A stretch of 64,000 nucleotides of DNA from Prorocentrum cordatum (GCA_963575745.1 CAUYUJ010019926.1:275826-339825), one strand, 5' to 3'; positions 1-11,190 are shown, counted from the stretch's first letter. Notes: generated by a model from the sequence alone, not told the origin. A program made the numbers and translations.

Positions 1-127
1 TGTATGTCCTTGACGCCTTTGACGTCTTGGGCTAGCGGAGATTGCTGCGTTCTCAGGGTCGCCGTTCTAAACTCAGCATTCGGAGACTCTGGAAGGTACC
101 GCGTGGTTGGTGCGTGCGCAACTTTCC

Positions 128-205
128 GTGTGTGTGTGTGTGTGCGCGTGCGCGTGCGCGTGTTTGTTTGTGCGTGTGTTTGCGTGTATGAGTGCATGTG
201 TGGGT
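128..205. repeat. alternating TG/CG tract
   Basis: Alternating purine-pyrimidine DNA, first TG repeats and then CGTGCG units, of the kind that can adopt Z-DNA. It creates spurious open frames on both strands. No gene is seen here. Confidence 0.85.
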
Positions 206-249
206 TGGTGTGCCAAAGCGTGCGCGCGACGGTATACATGTGTGCCCAC

Positions 250-1110
250 CTGGTGGCCCCAGGGGGAGCTCGTCCGGGGGCGCGAAACGTGTGAGGGGTG
301 CGCCGAAATCTGCGTGGGGCGGCAGGCGCACACCCGCACTTGGGGGCTGTAGGTGGAGCCCCCCGTGTGGGGGCACCAGCCGGGTGAGGGGTGTGCTGGA
401 ATGTGTGCGGGGCGGCTCTGACCCCTGAGCCGCCTGCCCCGCCCCTGCTTTCCCTCGGCCGCGCCCTTTCCTCGCTCCTCCCCTTGCTGCACGGGGGCAC
501 AATTCGCTCTTGCGGCATCCCTTCTTGAGCCTCTCATCGCCAGCGCAGCCACCCTCTGCCTAGCCGCCGGCGCAACCGGTGTGCGGGGCGGCATGCGCTC
601 TCGCGCGCTGAGGCCGTCAGCGGAGCTCCGCGCGGGGGCGCGGCACGTGCGAGGGGCGTGCCGAAGCGGGCGCGGGGCGGCCGCCGCCCACGCCCACGGG
701 GGGCGTAGGTGGAGCTCCCAGTGGGGCATGGCCTGCATGAGGGGTGCAGAGGCACGAGCGCGGGGCGGCATGCGCCCAAGCTGCCACCTGGGCCGTAGCT
801 GCAGCTCCCCACGCAGGGGTGATTCGGACGAGGAGTAGGCACCCATACCTCTACCCTTCGCCGCCGTTTTCCCCTTTTTGGGCCTCCTGGGAGGCCCTCG
901 TCGCCACCGCTAGATTCACCTCGACATCCTGGTCAGAACGCACCCCAGGAGAGGTCCGGGAGTGGCGGTATCGGTACCTTTCGATTTCCCTGGTAGGTCG
1001 AGCTCCCCATGTAGGGCTGATGTCTATGAGGGTTGTGCCGACGTGGGCGCGGAGCGGCATGCTCCCACCTTGACTGGGCCTGGAGGCGGAGCTCCTGTGT
1101 GGGCGCGAAC
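250..1110. repeat. degenerate ~90-bp GC-rich tandem family
   Basis: Motifs such as GGTGGAGCTCC, GTGAGGGGTGTGCCGAA and GCGGGGCGGCATGCGC recur about every 90 bases with strong divergence. The same motifs in reverse complement make up the cleaner 89-bp array near 35.3-36.4 kb, so the two regions are one family in opposite orientation. No coding signal is visible. Confidence 0.6.
867..985 (+). repeat. dispersed repeat, copy 1 (pair with 27,308-27,425)
   Basis: About 115 bases, from a TTTTCCCC tract through CCTCCTGGGAGG, CTGGTCAGAACGCACCCC and GGAGAGGT, match a stretch near 27.3 kb in the same orientation with scattered substitutions. The function is unknown. Confidence 0.75.
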
Positions 1111-1553
1111 CGTGCCGCGAGTGTGCCGATATGGTGTTTCCTTTTTGATCTTTCCCCGACGTTCGACATTTTGCTCACGTCCCCCGGCAACGCCTCTCGA
1201 CCTGAGCGCTTCTTTCGCGGTATGCTTCCTCGTCGGCTTTCGTCGCCTGATACCCGCGCGGTTTCGCGCTTTTGGGATCCCACGTCGGCCGTGTCCTCAG
1301 CTTCCTCGATTGGGTTTCCAAGAGGGGTTACCCTACCTGGAACGGTTTCGAGTCGATTGGCGCCAGCGTCCGTTCCCACAGACTTGCTGGGTTTCCCACG
1401 ACCTCGTGCGGCTCCGCCCTCCGCTTCGCCGCGCGCTGTTCGGCCTTGCTCTTCGGCACGCAAGCGACGGCTTTCACGGTCTGAGCGTGCCTTCACATCG
1501 CTTCCCCTCCGAGCCCTCCACTTCCTGCGTTCCTTGGAGCCCTGCCGTGTTTA
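1111..1553. other. no recognised feature
   Basis: Moderately GC-rich unique-looking sequence with open frames on the plus strand. None has a recognisable domain, splice pattern or conserved motif. Confidence 0.4.
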
Positions 1554-1656
1554 GGGGGCCACAGGCGAACCCTACCCCTACCCCCCACGATTTCTGAGGG
1601 GGAGGGTGGGTTTCAGAAATCGTGGGGGGCAGGGGTAGGGTTCGCCTGTGGCCCCC
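1554..1656. repeat. 44-bp near-perfect inverted repeat with G-rich loop
   Basis: Positions 1,554-1,597 are the reverse complement of 1,613-1,656 with a single mismatch. The 15-base spacer is almost all G on the plus strand. A strong hairpin or cruciform is expected, and the G runs in the loop and arms could form a quadruplex. Confidence 0.9.
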
Positions 1657-1908
1657 CAGTGTTCCGGCGCGTCTCGCCGCTGCTCGACCGACGTTTGACC
1701 CCTCACGCCCGCCGGTGCGAAACAGTGCCCGCCCGCGGGCGCACTGCTGCGCGCGCCCACCGCCATCGGGGGCCGCAGGTGCGGCTCCCGCTGTGTTCGG
1801 GGCGTCGTGCGCTTGCCTTGGCGCGGCCGTTGGTGGAGCTTCCTCTGGTCTGGGGGTCTGGGGGCACGAAGCGTGCGAGTGTTGCGCCGGAGCCAGCAAA
1901 CCCAAGCT

Positions 1909-2062
1909 CAGGAGGGAGGGGGAGGAGGAGGAGGAGGAGGAGGAGGAGGAGGAGGAGGAGGAGGGGAGGAGGAGGAGAGGACGAGCAGGAGGGGAAAGAA
2001 GGAAGGAGGAGGAGGAGGAGGAGGAGGAAAGGAAGAGGAGGAGGAGGAGGAGGAGGGGGAAG
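1909..2062. repeat. GGA trinucleotide microsatellite
   Basis: Interrupted GGA/GAG repeats give poly-Glu, poly-Arg and poly-Gly frames on one strand and poly-Pro/Ser/Leu on the other. This is not a gene. Confidence 0.95.
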
Positions 2063-3690
2063 AGGATGTGGAGGAAAGTTCAGGCTGAGGAGACGCGCTG
2101 CGCTGCGGAGATATAGCGAAGGCGGCAAGGAGGAGGATGGACGAGAGAGCTGGGGGAAGTCGGGGTGAAGGGAGACAGCTCGGCGAGGGGGCCACTGGCG
2201 CAGGCGCCCGAGCACAAGATCAACTGGGTGAAACCGCGCGGCGACCTCTGAGCGGCAACGGTAGCGCGAACGATCTGCCAGACGATCGATGGCACACCAA
2301 GGTCCCTGCTCTTCCTACCATTCCCCCACGACGGCCCAAGACCACCCCAAGAAGACCTCAGGACCCCCCCCCCAAGTGGCCCCCAAGCCCTCTGACCCCG
2401 CCCTGTCGGGCCCGAAGGCGTGCCGAAACGACCCAGCAGGCCCCCCGAGTGCCCCAGATGGCACCAAGAGAAGACACCATGATGGTACCACCCTAGTTCA
2501 AACCCTTTCGTCTGGCAAGCAGATTGTATGATGCTGGGTGCACGTGCCATTTTCCCCCCCTCCTCTTATCCCTGCTACTCGCCATCGCCCCATACAGCTT
2601 GCACGAGGACTAAGGAAATCCCTAGCTTGGAAGGGGTACCCTCATGCTCTTCGGATCTGGGATCCCGCCTTGCCTTGGATATCCTTGGAGTGCTCCTCGT
2701 TTTGGATCTGTTCATGGGGCCTGGGGCACTTGGCGAAGGGGCTCATGTTCTTGAGCCACGTTCTTGTTGCCAAGTTTCGATTGTACTATCGCCATCGCAC
2801 CTCCCCCCTCGCCTCCCCCTGGGGCCCTAAGATTATGAAGCCTGGGCCATCTGGGCTCCGGCGCCGGATCTGCCTGACGAGAGATCGCGAGCCGCCCTTG
2901 CGATGAAATAGCGTCGACCTTCTTCCGTCCGTCACCACACGATGCTGGTCGGGGAGGCCCTCGGCATTGGCTTTTTTGGTCACGGAACCGCGTCCTCGTC
3001 GTCCATACTCCGTCTTGCCTACTTTATCAGCGTCTTGAGGTGATGTGCTGCACCACGTGGTTTGGAACCTTTGCTCTGGACTACATGTCTTCACCGTGCT
3101 GCATAGGGTTGGGTTCGGCAGGCAACGTGGTTTTTATTGCGAGTGGGTGTCGTTGGTGTGATTGAGGCAACTACTGATCTTCATGGTGTCGGTGGCATGG
3201 CTCTGGCATGAGGTGGCTTGTGTATTCGATACTATCCTGACGTTTCTCTTCGGAGTAAATCTTGATGCAGCTCCGTGCGCCTACGGTGAAATGAGGACCG
3301 ATGCAGACACGAACGCGTGGGGTACAGATCACATGTTTCCTTTTGAACGGATCTCAGCGGGATGCTGAGTGGTAAGCTTGTGTTGAAGGATCTTTGCCGA
3401 TGCTAACGGATGAGAGGATAGGTAGGAGGGGGGGAGCAGGATAGGGAGGGGGGACGAGGAGGGCTGAGTATGTTCCCATGATCTGCGGGCGTGTTCCAGC
3501 AGCCTCTGAGTGTGCAGTTTGAGACGCTTCCCACGCTTCCGGTTCCTCAGCTGTCGATATAGAGCTGCGTGCGCCCCTCAGCTGTCGCCGCACCGCACGC
3601 GGTCATAATGCTGCCAGAAGGAAGAGGAGGCACACATTATTCATTTCTACTTATTCGGAAGTTCTTGATTTTTTTTGGGGGCAAGATCCT
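2063..3690. other. no recognised gene; mixed low-copy sequence
   Basis: Unique-looking sequence with short open frames on both strands, none longer than about 160 codons and none with a recognised domain. The part at 2,320-2,470 carries loose CCCCAAGA/GACGGCCC motifs of the dispersed family seen at 4.9, 6.6, 7.6, 23.7 and 26.3 kb. Confidence 0.4.
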
Positions 3691-3691
3691 T

Positions 3692-3758
3692 TCATTTCTA
3701 ATTGTTCTATCCTGGGCCTCTTCCTGGCCACTAGGGGGCCAGGAACAATTAGAAACGA
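3692..3758. repeat. small fold-back repeat
   Basis: The 16 bases at 3,692-3,707 pair with 3,743-3,758 with one mismatch, and an inner CCTGGCC/GGCCAGG pair extends the stem. Further AATTAGAAATGA-like copies follow to 3,790. Confidence 0.75.
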
Positions 3759-3965
3759 GCACAATTCGAAATGAGCACGATTAGAAATGAACGACGCGTA
3801 CTGTTGAAGGCACCCCTCCTGCTGCAGGCCTGGGTCACGCTGTCTAAGGCCTTCCCGGGGGCCGCTCTCGAGGTCGCTGGTGGGCAGCCCCCGCGCAGTC
3901 ACGGCTTGCGCCTCTTTGAGGGCTGGCGCTGGTGCCAGCCAGATGCAGTCGATTACCAGCCTGGA

Positions 3966-4100
3966 ACCTATCCCTATCCCTATGTTGGGCATCGCCTTGT
4001 CACGATGGCGATCTTAGGGATTCCCTCAGTTTCTGATGGTGCATCCCTAAGATTGTCATTGCCTTTTCGTGTGTCAATCTCAGGGATAGGGATACGCTCG
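3966..4100. repeat. imperfect inverted repeat
   Basis: CCTATCCCTATCCCTA on the left and AGGGATAGGGATA on the right bracket inner CTTAGGGAT/ATCCCTAAG sequences, forming a nested imperfect stem. It may be a small MITE relic. Confidence 0.5.
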
Positions 4101-4149
4101 AGGCTGGTTAGTGGACGGTGGGGCTGCGCGACGCCGGACCAAAAGCGGG

Positions 4150-4275
4150 CAGCAGCAGGACGAGGAGGAGGAGGAGGAGAGGAGTAGGAGGAGAAAGGAG
4201 GAGGAGGAGAGGAGTAGGTAGGAGGAGGAGGAGAGGAGGAGGAGGAGAGGAGGAGGAGGGAGGAGAGGAGGGGCG
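4150..4275. repeat. GGA/GGAGA microsatellite
   Basis: Purine-rich GGA repeats with GGAGTA variants. Non-coding. Confidence 0.9.
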
Positions 4276-4315
4276 AGCAGCCGGCCGGGGCGGGCATGCT
4301 GTCCGTGGGCGCGCG

Positions 4316-4414
4316 CGGAGCAGGTCTTCGGCAGCAGGGCAGGGCGATCCCGCGCGACCCTCAGAGGGCTTCGGCAGCGGGGCAGGGCGATCCCGCGCGA
4401 CCCCCAGAGGCTCG
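4316..4414 (+). repeat. short tandem duplication
   Basis: A unit of about 54 bases containing GGCAGCAGGGCAGGGCGATC and CCGCGCGACCC occurs twice in tandem with few changes. Confidence 0.6.
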
Positions 4415-4894
4415 AGGCGCCGCTCCCTCAGTGTGTGCTCCATGCGTTGTGCATCACCCCTGGTTCCTTCCCTCACTCGGGGGCGGCAAAGTGGGGGGTG
4501 ATGACAGGGGGCCAGGGAGAGAGGATTCATGCGTGGGGCCATGATTTATGGACGCCCCTCTCTTGCTTCTATATTTCATTCCGTCCTCAGCCCACCCCTT
4601 GGGCCGCGCACATGCCGCCGGCCATGATTTGCAACCCCCCCTCTTGGACACCCCCCTCTTGGCCGCCCCCGACTTACCCTCCCTTATCTGCAGGAGGCAA
4701 GAGGAGGAGGGCTGATGAGCAGGGAGAGGGCGAAAGGGGGCAGGAGCAGATCAGGAGAGGGTGGGGGGGTGGGAGGGATGATCGATAGGTGGGAAGATGC
4801 AGGGACAGGAGGAAGTGTGGGATGACAGGGGGTGTGAATCGGATCAGGAGGTGGGATGTGTTGGGACAAGGCCAGCTGCATACGGCAAGTCCAT

Positions 4895-5300
4895 TTTTGG
4901 GCCGCCTTGTGGCCCTCTTGGGCCGTCTTGGTCGCCTCTTGGGCCGTCTTGGGGCACTCTTAGGCCGTCTTGGGGCTCTCTTGGAGGCTTCTCGGGCCGT
5001 TTGGGGGTGGTCTTGGGGGCCTCTTGGGCCGTCCTGGAGCGTCCGAAAGCCGAAAAGGCGAGAACGCCCAAATCCTCCCAACATCGAACGACTATCAATT
5101 CTGTTTGCATTTTGGGGCCCTCTTTAAAGGCCTCTTGGAGGAATCTTGGGGCGTCTTGGAGACCTGTTGGACCATCTTGAGGCCATCTTGGGCGTCTTCG
5201 AGCGATCGTTCGGTGACTCGGGGCCCTCTTGGGTCGTCTTGGGGACCTCCTTGGCCGTCAAGGAAGCCTTGGAGAGCCCTTGGGAGGCGCCATGGCCTCC
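4895..5300 (+). repeat. degenerate GGCCTCTTGGGCCGTCTTGG repeats
   Basis: Many variants of a roughly 20-base motif (GCCTCTTGGGC, GTCTTGGGGC, GGAGGCTTC) follow each other. The same motif family recurs near 6.0, 6.6-6.95, 7.56-8.05, 17.4, 19.4, 23.7-24.2, 26.3-26.76 and 39.5-39.7 kb on one strand or the other. It is one of the most widespread dispersed sequences in the window. Confidence 0.75.
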
Positions 5301-5920
5301 CAGGGACCCCTTGGGAGTAGGACGGGAAGAGATAGAAGTTAGAGGGGGGGGGTGGGGGGCGAGGGGGGGAAAGGGAAGAGAGAGAGTAGGCAGGTACGGG
5401 GGGGGAAGAGAGGGGAAGAAGGATGGGGGGAAGAGATAGAAAGCGGGTAAGGAGGGGAGGTACGATAGAGACGGGGACCAGGGTACCGTGGTGGAGCGGG
5501 CGGTCGGGCGGTCGACGGCAACGGGGCTGGCGTCGATGGGGGTGCAGTCGTTGGCGCGTGGGGGGGGGCGCGCCCCCACAGCTGCTGCCAGGGGCTCGCG
5601 CTGCCGACCGCGTGGCTGTCGTGCCTGTGCCTTCCGTTGTTGGGTCCGCAGCTCCGACGGCGTTGTACGTCTCAGGCGGTGGTTGCTGTGGGCGCATTTT
5701 GTATTTAGCCGCGAGATGGGTGGTGGTGCTTGGGAGGCGGGGGGCAGTGAGCGCGTCGGAGCGACGGTGCCCCTGCGGTCACGGCGGGGAGGGGGGGGTC
5801 TTTAGAAGATTACAGAAACCCTACCAGACAGCACTTGGCATTCTTGCACGCCTCAACGTGCCGGGGGGCACGGTGGCGGATTGCAAAGGCCTTACGGGCG
5901 ATGCCGCCGACCCTGTGCGG
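5301..5920. other. no recognised gene; G-rich low-complexity then GC-rich sequence
   Basis: Up to about 5,470 the plus strand is G-rich low complexity. The remainder is GC-rich with open frames that have no recognised domain. A motif near 5,870 (GGCACGGTGGCGGATTGC) recurs near 22,078. Confidence 0.4.
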
Positions 5921-5935
5921 GGACGACGACGACGA

Positions 5936-6012
<77 letters not shown>
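5921..6012. repeat. GAC then GGC microsatellite
   Basis: A GAC run passes into a GGC run and returns to GAC. It gives poly-Asp/Gly or poly-Thr/Ala frames on the plus strand. Confidence 0.95.
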
Positions 6013-6559
6013 CTGACGCTCTGGAGTCCTTCTTGGGGCTCTCTTGGGAGCCTCTTGGGCTCTGTTGGGAAGCTCTGTGATCGCTTGGAGCCGCCTCGGA
6101 GCGGATCTGAGGCCTCTTGGAGGCATGTCGGAAAATACGCAGCACCCCGCAACAGCAGATGCGAGTGAGGAGGTCGCCTCGGGGGGGGATCGGGAAGAGA
6201 GGGTGGGTTCCCCTTGTTCACAGCGGGGAGGCGGGGGGAGAGGTCCTGAGTTCCACCTGTCCACAGAGGGATCCTCCCCTTGTACCCATTGCTCACAGGG
6301 GGGACCAGGAGAGGGAGAGGGGGGAGGGAGGGGGCCTTGAAGGCAGACCCAGAATGCAAGAGGCGAAAACCCAGAATTAAGGAGCTCTTAATCCCATTTA
6401 CATATTCTTATAGTCCCCGGCCCTTCCCCCCCCCCCCCCCCCCGAAACCGGACCAGGGATCCTCTGGATCCTCTGGATCCGTGCCCGACCCCCTGGACGC
6501 CCCTGCAGGAGGCCCCCCAGGCGTTTCACTCCTCCTGGAACCCCCTGCTGGGCTTAGGC

Positions 6560-7290
6560 AACGGGCCCAAGTCGGTCAGGAGAGCGGCCGAACGCTCCCC
6601 CGAGGGCCCCAAAGGCCCCAGACACCCACTAAACGCCCGAAGACGACCCAAAGAAGACCCCCAAGAGGCTTCCCAAACTCAGAAACCATTGATTTTCCAA
6701 GTTTTTGTTCCATTATTTTTTGGGAATGCCTGTTCTTCGGTCTTCTGGGCGTCCGAGACCGCCTGGGAGGCTCGAACATCGCAACAAAACCATCCGAAAG
6801 GGCTTCCAGGCAGCCCAAGAGAGCCCCAAGATTGCACAACATGGTTCCAAGATGGCCTAAGAGAGCCCCATGACGGCCCAAGATGGCCCCAAGACACCTT
6901 CCGAAGCATTCCAGATCGCGACCCGGTCGTTCAGGGAGACCGCGGTTGGAGGCAGGGTGGCCCGAGGGGGAGCCCCCAGGGACCCCCAGAAGACGCCCAG
7001 GAGGCCTCCAGAAGGCCTTAAGAAAGCCAGAGGAAAAAATATGAGGCCCCCTGATGCTCTCCAAGGAGGAGCCTCCACGAAAAGAGCTGAGGAGGATGGG
7101 GAGAATACGCAAGGTATGACGATAATGAGAGAAACAGGGAGGAAGGATACCAAACAACATTATTATAACAGCGATGCTGGAAAGGCAACAAGGAGTTATC
7201 GCTAAAGTGGCGGCTCGACCTTCCTGCCGTTCCGCCTGCATGCCAAACTTCAATGACCACGGAGCATGGCGCGAAGCGTCAACGCAGTCT
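6560..7290 (+). repeat. dispersed repeat family R1, copy 1
   Basis: About 730 bases contain the CCCCAAGA/GACGGCCC motif block. A distinctive tail follows, with TCTCCAAGGAGGAGCCTCCA, GAGCTGAGGAGGATGGGGAG, GCTAAAGTGGCGGCTCG and a terminal GGCGCGAAGCGTC hairpin. The tail is repeated in the same orientation at about 8,070-8,356 and inverted at about 23,513-23,800. A microsatellite follows the hairpin directly. Confidence 0.8.
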
Positions 7291-7291
7291 T

Positions 7292-7346
7292 GTATGTATG
7301 TATGTATGTATGTATGTCTGTCTGTCTGTCTGTCTGTCTGTATGTA

Positions 7347-7393
<47 letters not shown>

Positions 7394-7438
7394 ATGTATG
7401 TATGTATGTATGTATGTATGTATGTATGTGTATATTCC
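7292..7438. repeat. TATG/TCTG tetranucleotide microsatellite
   Basis: Blocks of TATG and TCTG tetramers abut the 3' end of the preceding dispersed repeat copy. They produce spurious Met/Tyr/Val/Cys and Leu/Ser/Val/Cys frames. Confidence 0.95.
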
Positions 7439-7499
7439 GATGCATAAAGTTTGTATAAGGCCGGGGACCCCAGAACACGCGCCCCCCCCCTCGCCTAAC

Positions 7500-8356
7500 G
7501 AATTTTGTCCACCCCGGGCCTCTCCGGGCAACCCTCCAGACGGCCCAGGAGAACCCCATGAGAGCCCGAAGACGGCCCCAGAGGGCTCCAGGCGTACCGG
7601 CGCGCCCCCGAAACGACTCCAGAGAGCCCCAAGACGGTCCACGACCCTAAAAAAAGCCGTCATACCCGCAAAGATCGTTCCGAAATGTCCCAGGAGGCAT
7701 CCAAGAGCACTCCCAAGAAGGCCCCAAGAGGCAAAACTCTTGGATTTTCTGTTGGTTTTTGGTGAATTTTGGGGTTCTCCTCTTTTCGGCTTCTCACGCT
7801 CCAGAACGGCGGTCTTCTGGGCGTCCGAAGCTGCCTGGGAGGCTCGAAAATCGCCCAACAACCACAGGCAGTCCAAGAGAGCCCCAAGACGGCACAGCAG
7901 GGTTCCAAGATGGCCTAAGAGAGCCCCATAACGACCCAAGATAGCCCCAAGACACCCTCCGCAGCATTCCAAGTCGTGACCTGGTCGTAAAGAGACCGCG
8001 GTTGGAGGCAGGGTGGCCCGAAGAAGCCCCTGGAGGCCCCTAGAAGACGCCCAGGAGGCCTCCAGAAGGCCTTAAGGAAAGCCTGAGAAAAAATGTGAGG
8101 CCCCGAGAGGCTCTCCAAGGAGGAGCCTCCACAGAAAGAGCTGAGGAGGATGGGGAGAATATGCAAGGTATGGCGGGAATGAGGAAACAGAAACAGGGAG
8201 GAAGGATACCGAATAGCATCACTATAACATAATATAACTAACAGCGATGCCGGAAAAGGCAACAGGGAGTTTTCGCTAAAGTGGCGGCTCGGACTTCTTG
8301 CCATTCCGCCTGTATACCAAACTTCAAGGAGCAAGGTGCAAGGCGCTAAGCGCCAT
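7500..8356 (+). repeat. dispersed repeat family R1, copy 2
   Basis: Same order of sequence blocks as the copy ending near 7,290: CCAAGACGGCC-type motifs, the TCTCCAAGGAGGAGCCTCCA block, then GCTAAAGTGGCGGCTCG. It ends in a GGCGCTAAGCGCC hairpin at about 8,344-8,356, followed a little downstream by an AT microsatellite. Confidence 0.8.
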
Positions 8357-8389
8357 TTATTTGCTTTTTTGTTTTTCATCTTCTCTCTA

Positions 8390-8449
8390 CATATATATAT
8401 ATATATATATATAGAATATGTGTATTTATGTGTATATTATATATTATAT

Positions 8450-8488
<39 letters not shown>
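8390..8488. repeat. AT dinucleotide microsatellite
   Basis: Two AT/TA runs are separated by a short TGTGTATTTATG spacer. They lie close to the 3' end of the preceding dispersed repeat copy. Confidence 0.95.
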
Positions 8489-8490
<2 letters not shown>

Positions 8491-8499
8491 GAGGTTGGG

Positions 8500-9570
8500 G
8501 TGTGAGTCCGACGTGAAACGGAGAACTCCCCTACCGGGAAGTCGATTTCGGTTTCGGGTTCGTGTCGTGCGTGCCGTGCGTGCGTGCGGGCGAGGCGAAG
8601 CTGCGTGGGTGGGCGAGAGGAAATCCTCCTGTGGCTGGTCCGCGGCCGGACAATATGTAACTCCTCTGGCGGCCGATGCCCCGCGGTGTCCCGCCGGTGT
8701 CCCGCCAGTGTCCCGAAATCCTCCTGTGGCTGGGCCGCGGCCGGACCAAATGTAACTCCTCTGGCGGCCGGTGCCCCGCGGTGTCCCGCCGGTGTCCCGC
8801 TGGTGTCCCGTTGTGTCCCGTGGTGTCCCGTGGTGTCCGCCGTTGCTAGGGCGAAGTCAAGACTCATGATTTTCCTCCGTCCGGCGATGGCTCGCGGTGT
8901 CCCGTTGTGTCCCGTTGTGTCTGCCGTTGCTAGGGCAAAGTCAAGACAAATGATTATCCTCCTTCCGCCCGTCCGGCGGTGGCTCGGGGTGTCCCGCGGT
9001 ATCCCTTGGTGGCCCGTGGTGTCCCGTGGTGTCCCGTGGTGTCCCGTTGAGTGAGATCGATAGTGAGATCAATAGTGAGGTCGATAGTGAGATCGAAAGT
9101 GAGATCGATACTGAGATCGATGTGGTGCCCCGAGGTATCCCCAGAAGTGAGATCGATAGTGACATCGATAGTGAGATCGACAGGTGTCCGTGGTGTCCCG
9201 TGGTGTCCCGTTGAGTGAGATTGATAGTGAGATCGATGGTAAGATCGATGTGGTGTCCCGAGGTGTCCCGTGGTGTCCCGTGGTGTCCTATGGTATCCCG
9301 TTGATTGAGATCGATAGTGAGATCGATAGTGAGACCGATAGTGAGATCGACAGGTGTCCCGCGGTGTCCCGTGGTGTCCCGTGGTGGCCCGTGGTGTCCC
9401 GTGGTGTTCCGTTGAGTGAGATCGATAGTGATATCGGCAAGTGTCCCGTGGTGTCCCATGGTGTCCCGTGGTGTCCTGTGGTGTCCCGTTGAGTGAGATC
9501 GATAGTGAGATCGACAAGTGTCCCGTGGCGTCCAGTGGTGTTCCGTTGAGTGAGATCGATTGAGTCAGAT
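8500..9570 (+). repeat. composite minisatellite: GTGTCCCGTG and GATCGATAGTGA units
   Basis: A leader (GTGAAACGGAGA, TCGATTTCGGTTTCG, GCGGGCGAGGCG) is followed by ten-base units like GTGTCCCGTG. These alternate with twelve-base units like GATCGATAGTGA, each holding the palindrome ATCGAT. The same leader and array order recur at 30,890-31,650. The Asp-Ile-Asp-Ser-Glu-Ile open frames come from the 12-mers and are not evidence of a gene. Confidence 0.9.
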
Positions 9571-9739
9571 GTTGATTCCCCCCCCCTCTCCCCCCCCCAC
9601 AACTTCCTTATCGCCCGAAGCGTGGTCGTATAGGTATATATATACACATACAGATGTCTCCCACAAGCGTTCTCCTAGCAACAGCCCGAAATTCCGAAAT
9701 TCCGGGTTCCACCGTTTCCCTCTCATCCTTCTCTTCGGT

Positions 9740-10258
9740 CCTCCTCCTGCTCCTCCTCCTCCTCGCGAGGACGAGGAGGAGCAGGAGGAGGAGAAGCACA
9801 GAGGACGAGGAGGATGAGGAAGACGACAAGGACGAGGACCACGAGGACCACGAGGACGAGGAAGACGAGGGAGGGTAAGACGGAACGGAGGGAGGGTAAC
9901 ACGGAACCGAGGCGAATTGGCGGAAGGCAAAACGGAACATAAGGACGAGAAAGCGAAACAATTGTAGGGTAAAGCGAACAGGAGGGATGATACAATGACA
10001 CGGAGAGAGGGTGAAACGGAACGGCTGGAGGGCAAAACGGAACGGAAGGAAAGTAAAACGGAACGGAAGGAGGGCAAAGCGGAACAGAACAACACGTAAA
10101 ACGGAACGGAGGGAGGGTAACAAGGAACGGAGGGAGGGCAACACGGAACCGAGGGAGAGCAAAGCCAATCGGAAAGCAGCACCAAGGTAAAACGAAACGG
10201 AGGGAGGGCAGAACGGAATTGAGGTAATATCGAACGGAGGGAAGGCAAAACGGGCCCG
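9740..10258. repeat. degenerate CGGAACGGAGGGAGGGTAAAA repeats
   Basis: After a short CTC/GAGGA palindromic stretch (9,735-9,800), units of about 24 bases built on AACGGAACGGAGGGAGGG repeat to 10,258. The same motif occurs again at 20,125-20,225. Confidence 0.8.
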
Positions 10259-10484
10259 ATGTTTCCCCAATAGCGTTTCGCTAGAGGGTCCTAACAGAGA
10301 TCAAGAGTTCACTCCTCCCACCAGAATCTCCACAGGTGGGGCCGGGGGGCGGCGTCTCCCAGGCCCGGCGTTCACTGTGATGTTCTAGTTCGATTAGGCC
10401 CAGGAGTGCGACTCAGAATGATGTTCTGGTTCTTCTCGCCAAGAAATGCGACTGATGATCGTGTTTTGGGTTGATTTCATTCGA

Positions 10485-10935
10485 AGTGCCCTTTGCCGGG
10501 GCCTCGAACACAACGTGTGTCACGTGTGTTCCCATCTATTGCCCCTCGTCTATGGCTCGAATCATATGTTCCTATAGAATGGCCCTTTCCTGGGGCTCGA
10601 AACCCATGTGTTTACGTATGCTGCTATCGACTTCCGCTTTCTTGTAGCTCGAATCCAATATGTTTACGTAAGTTCCTATATGTTGCCCCTTTCTTGGGGC
10701 TCGAATCCTATGTGTGTGTCTCTGTGTGTTTAATATGTTCCACTGGGTTACCCTTGTCCTGTTTCTCGGATCCGATGTGTTCTCACATGCTGCTATCGAC
10801 TGCCCCTTTCCTGCGGCTCGACACTTGAACGTTCTACATATGTTCCTAAAGTTTGCCCTTTTCCTGCGTCTCGAATCCTATGTGTCCATGTATGCTGCTA
10901 TAGATTGCCTCCTTCCTGGGTCTGGAATCCCATGC
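10485..10935 (+). repeat. 52-bp tandem repeat array, block 1
   Basis: CCCTTTCCTGGGGCTCGAA, a TATGTGT stretch and TGCTATCGACT recur at about 52-base spacing (53 or 65 in places), about eight copies. A second block of the same family is at 13,950-14,385. Confidence 0.85.
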
Positions 10936-11014
10936 ATGTTTAAATTCCCCAAACAGCTTGCTGCACTAGGGGTTCTTACTTCGGTTAACCATCTCGGGAC
11001 CCTCGCCGCAAAAT

Positions 11015-11190
11015 AGCCGCCGTGCTGCTCGTCGCCGCCCGTCGCCGTCGCCGCCCGTCGCCGCCATCCTCGCCCGTCGCCGCCCGTGCCTCCCGTCGCC
11101 GCCCGTCGCCGTCGCCGCCCGTCGCCGCCATCCCCGCCCGTCGCCGCCCGTGCCGCCCGTCGCCGCCCGTTGCCGTCGCCGCATCGCATA
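11015..11190. repeat. CGCCGCCCGTCGC minisatellite
   Basis: Tandem units of CGTCGCCGCC type with interspersed CATCC variants. Open frames here are repeat artefacts. Confidence 0.9.

Noticed and set aside
7266-7282. Helitron 3' end (GC hairpin)
   Set aside because: The hairpin is present in three copies of the repeat, but the CTRR terminus and a RepHel protein are absent.
8620-9560. Regular short repeats suggesting a CRISPR array
   Set aside because: Units are contiguous 10- and 12-mers without unique spacers, in eukaryotic DNA. This is a minisatellite.
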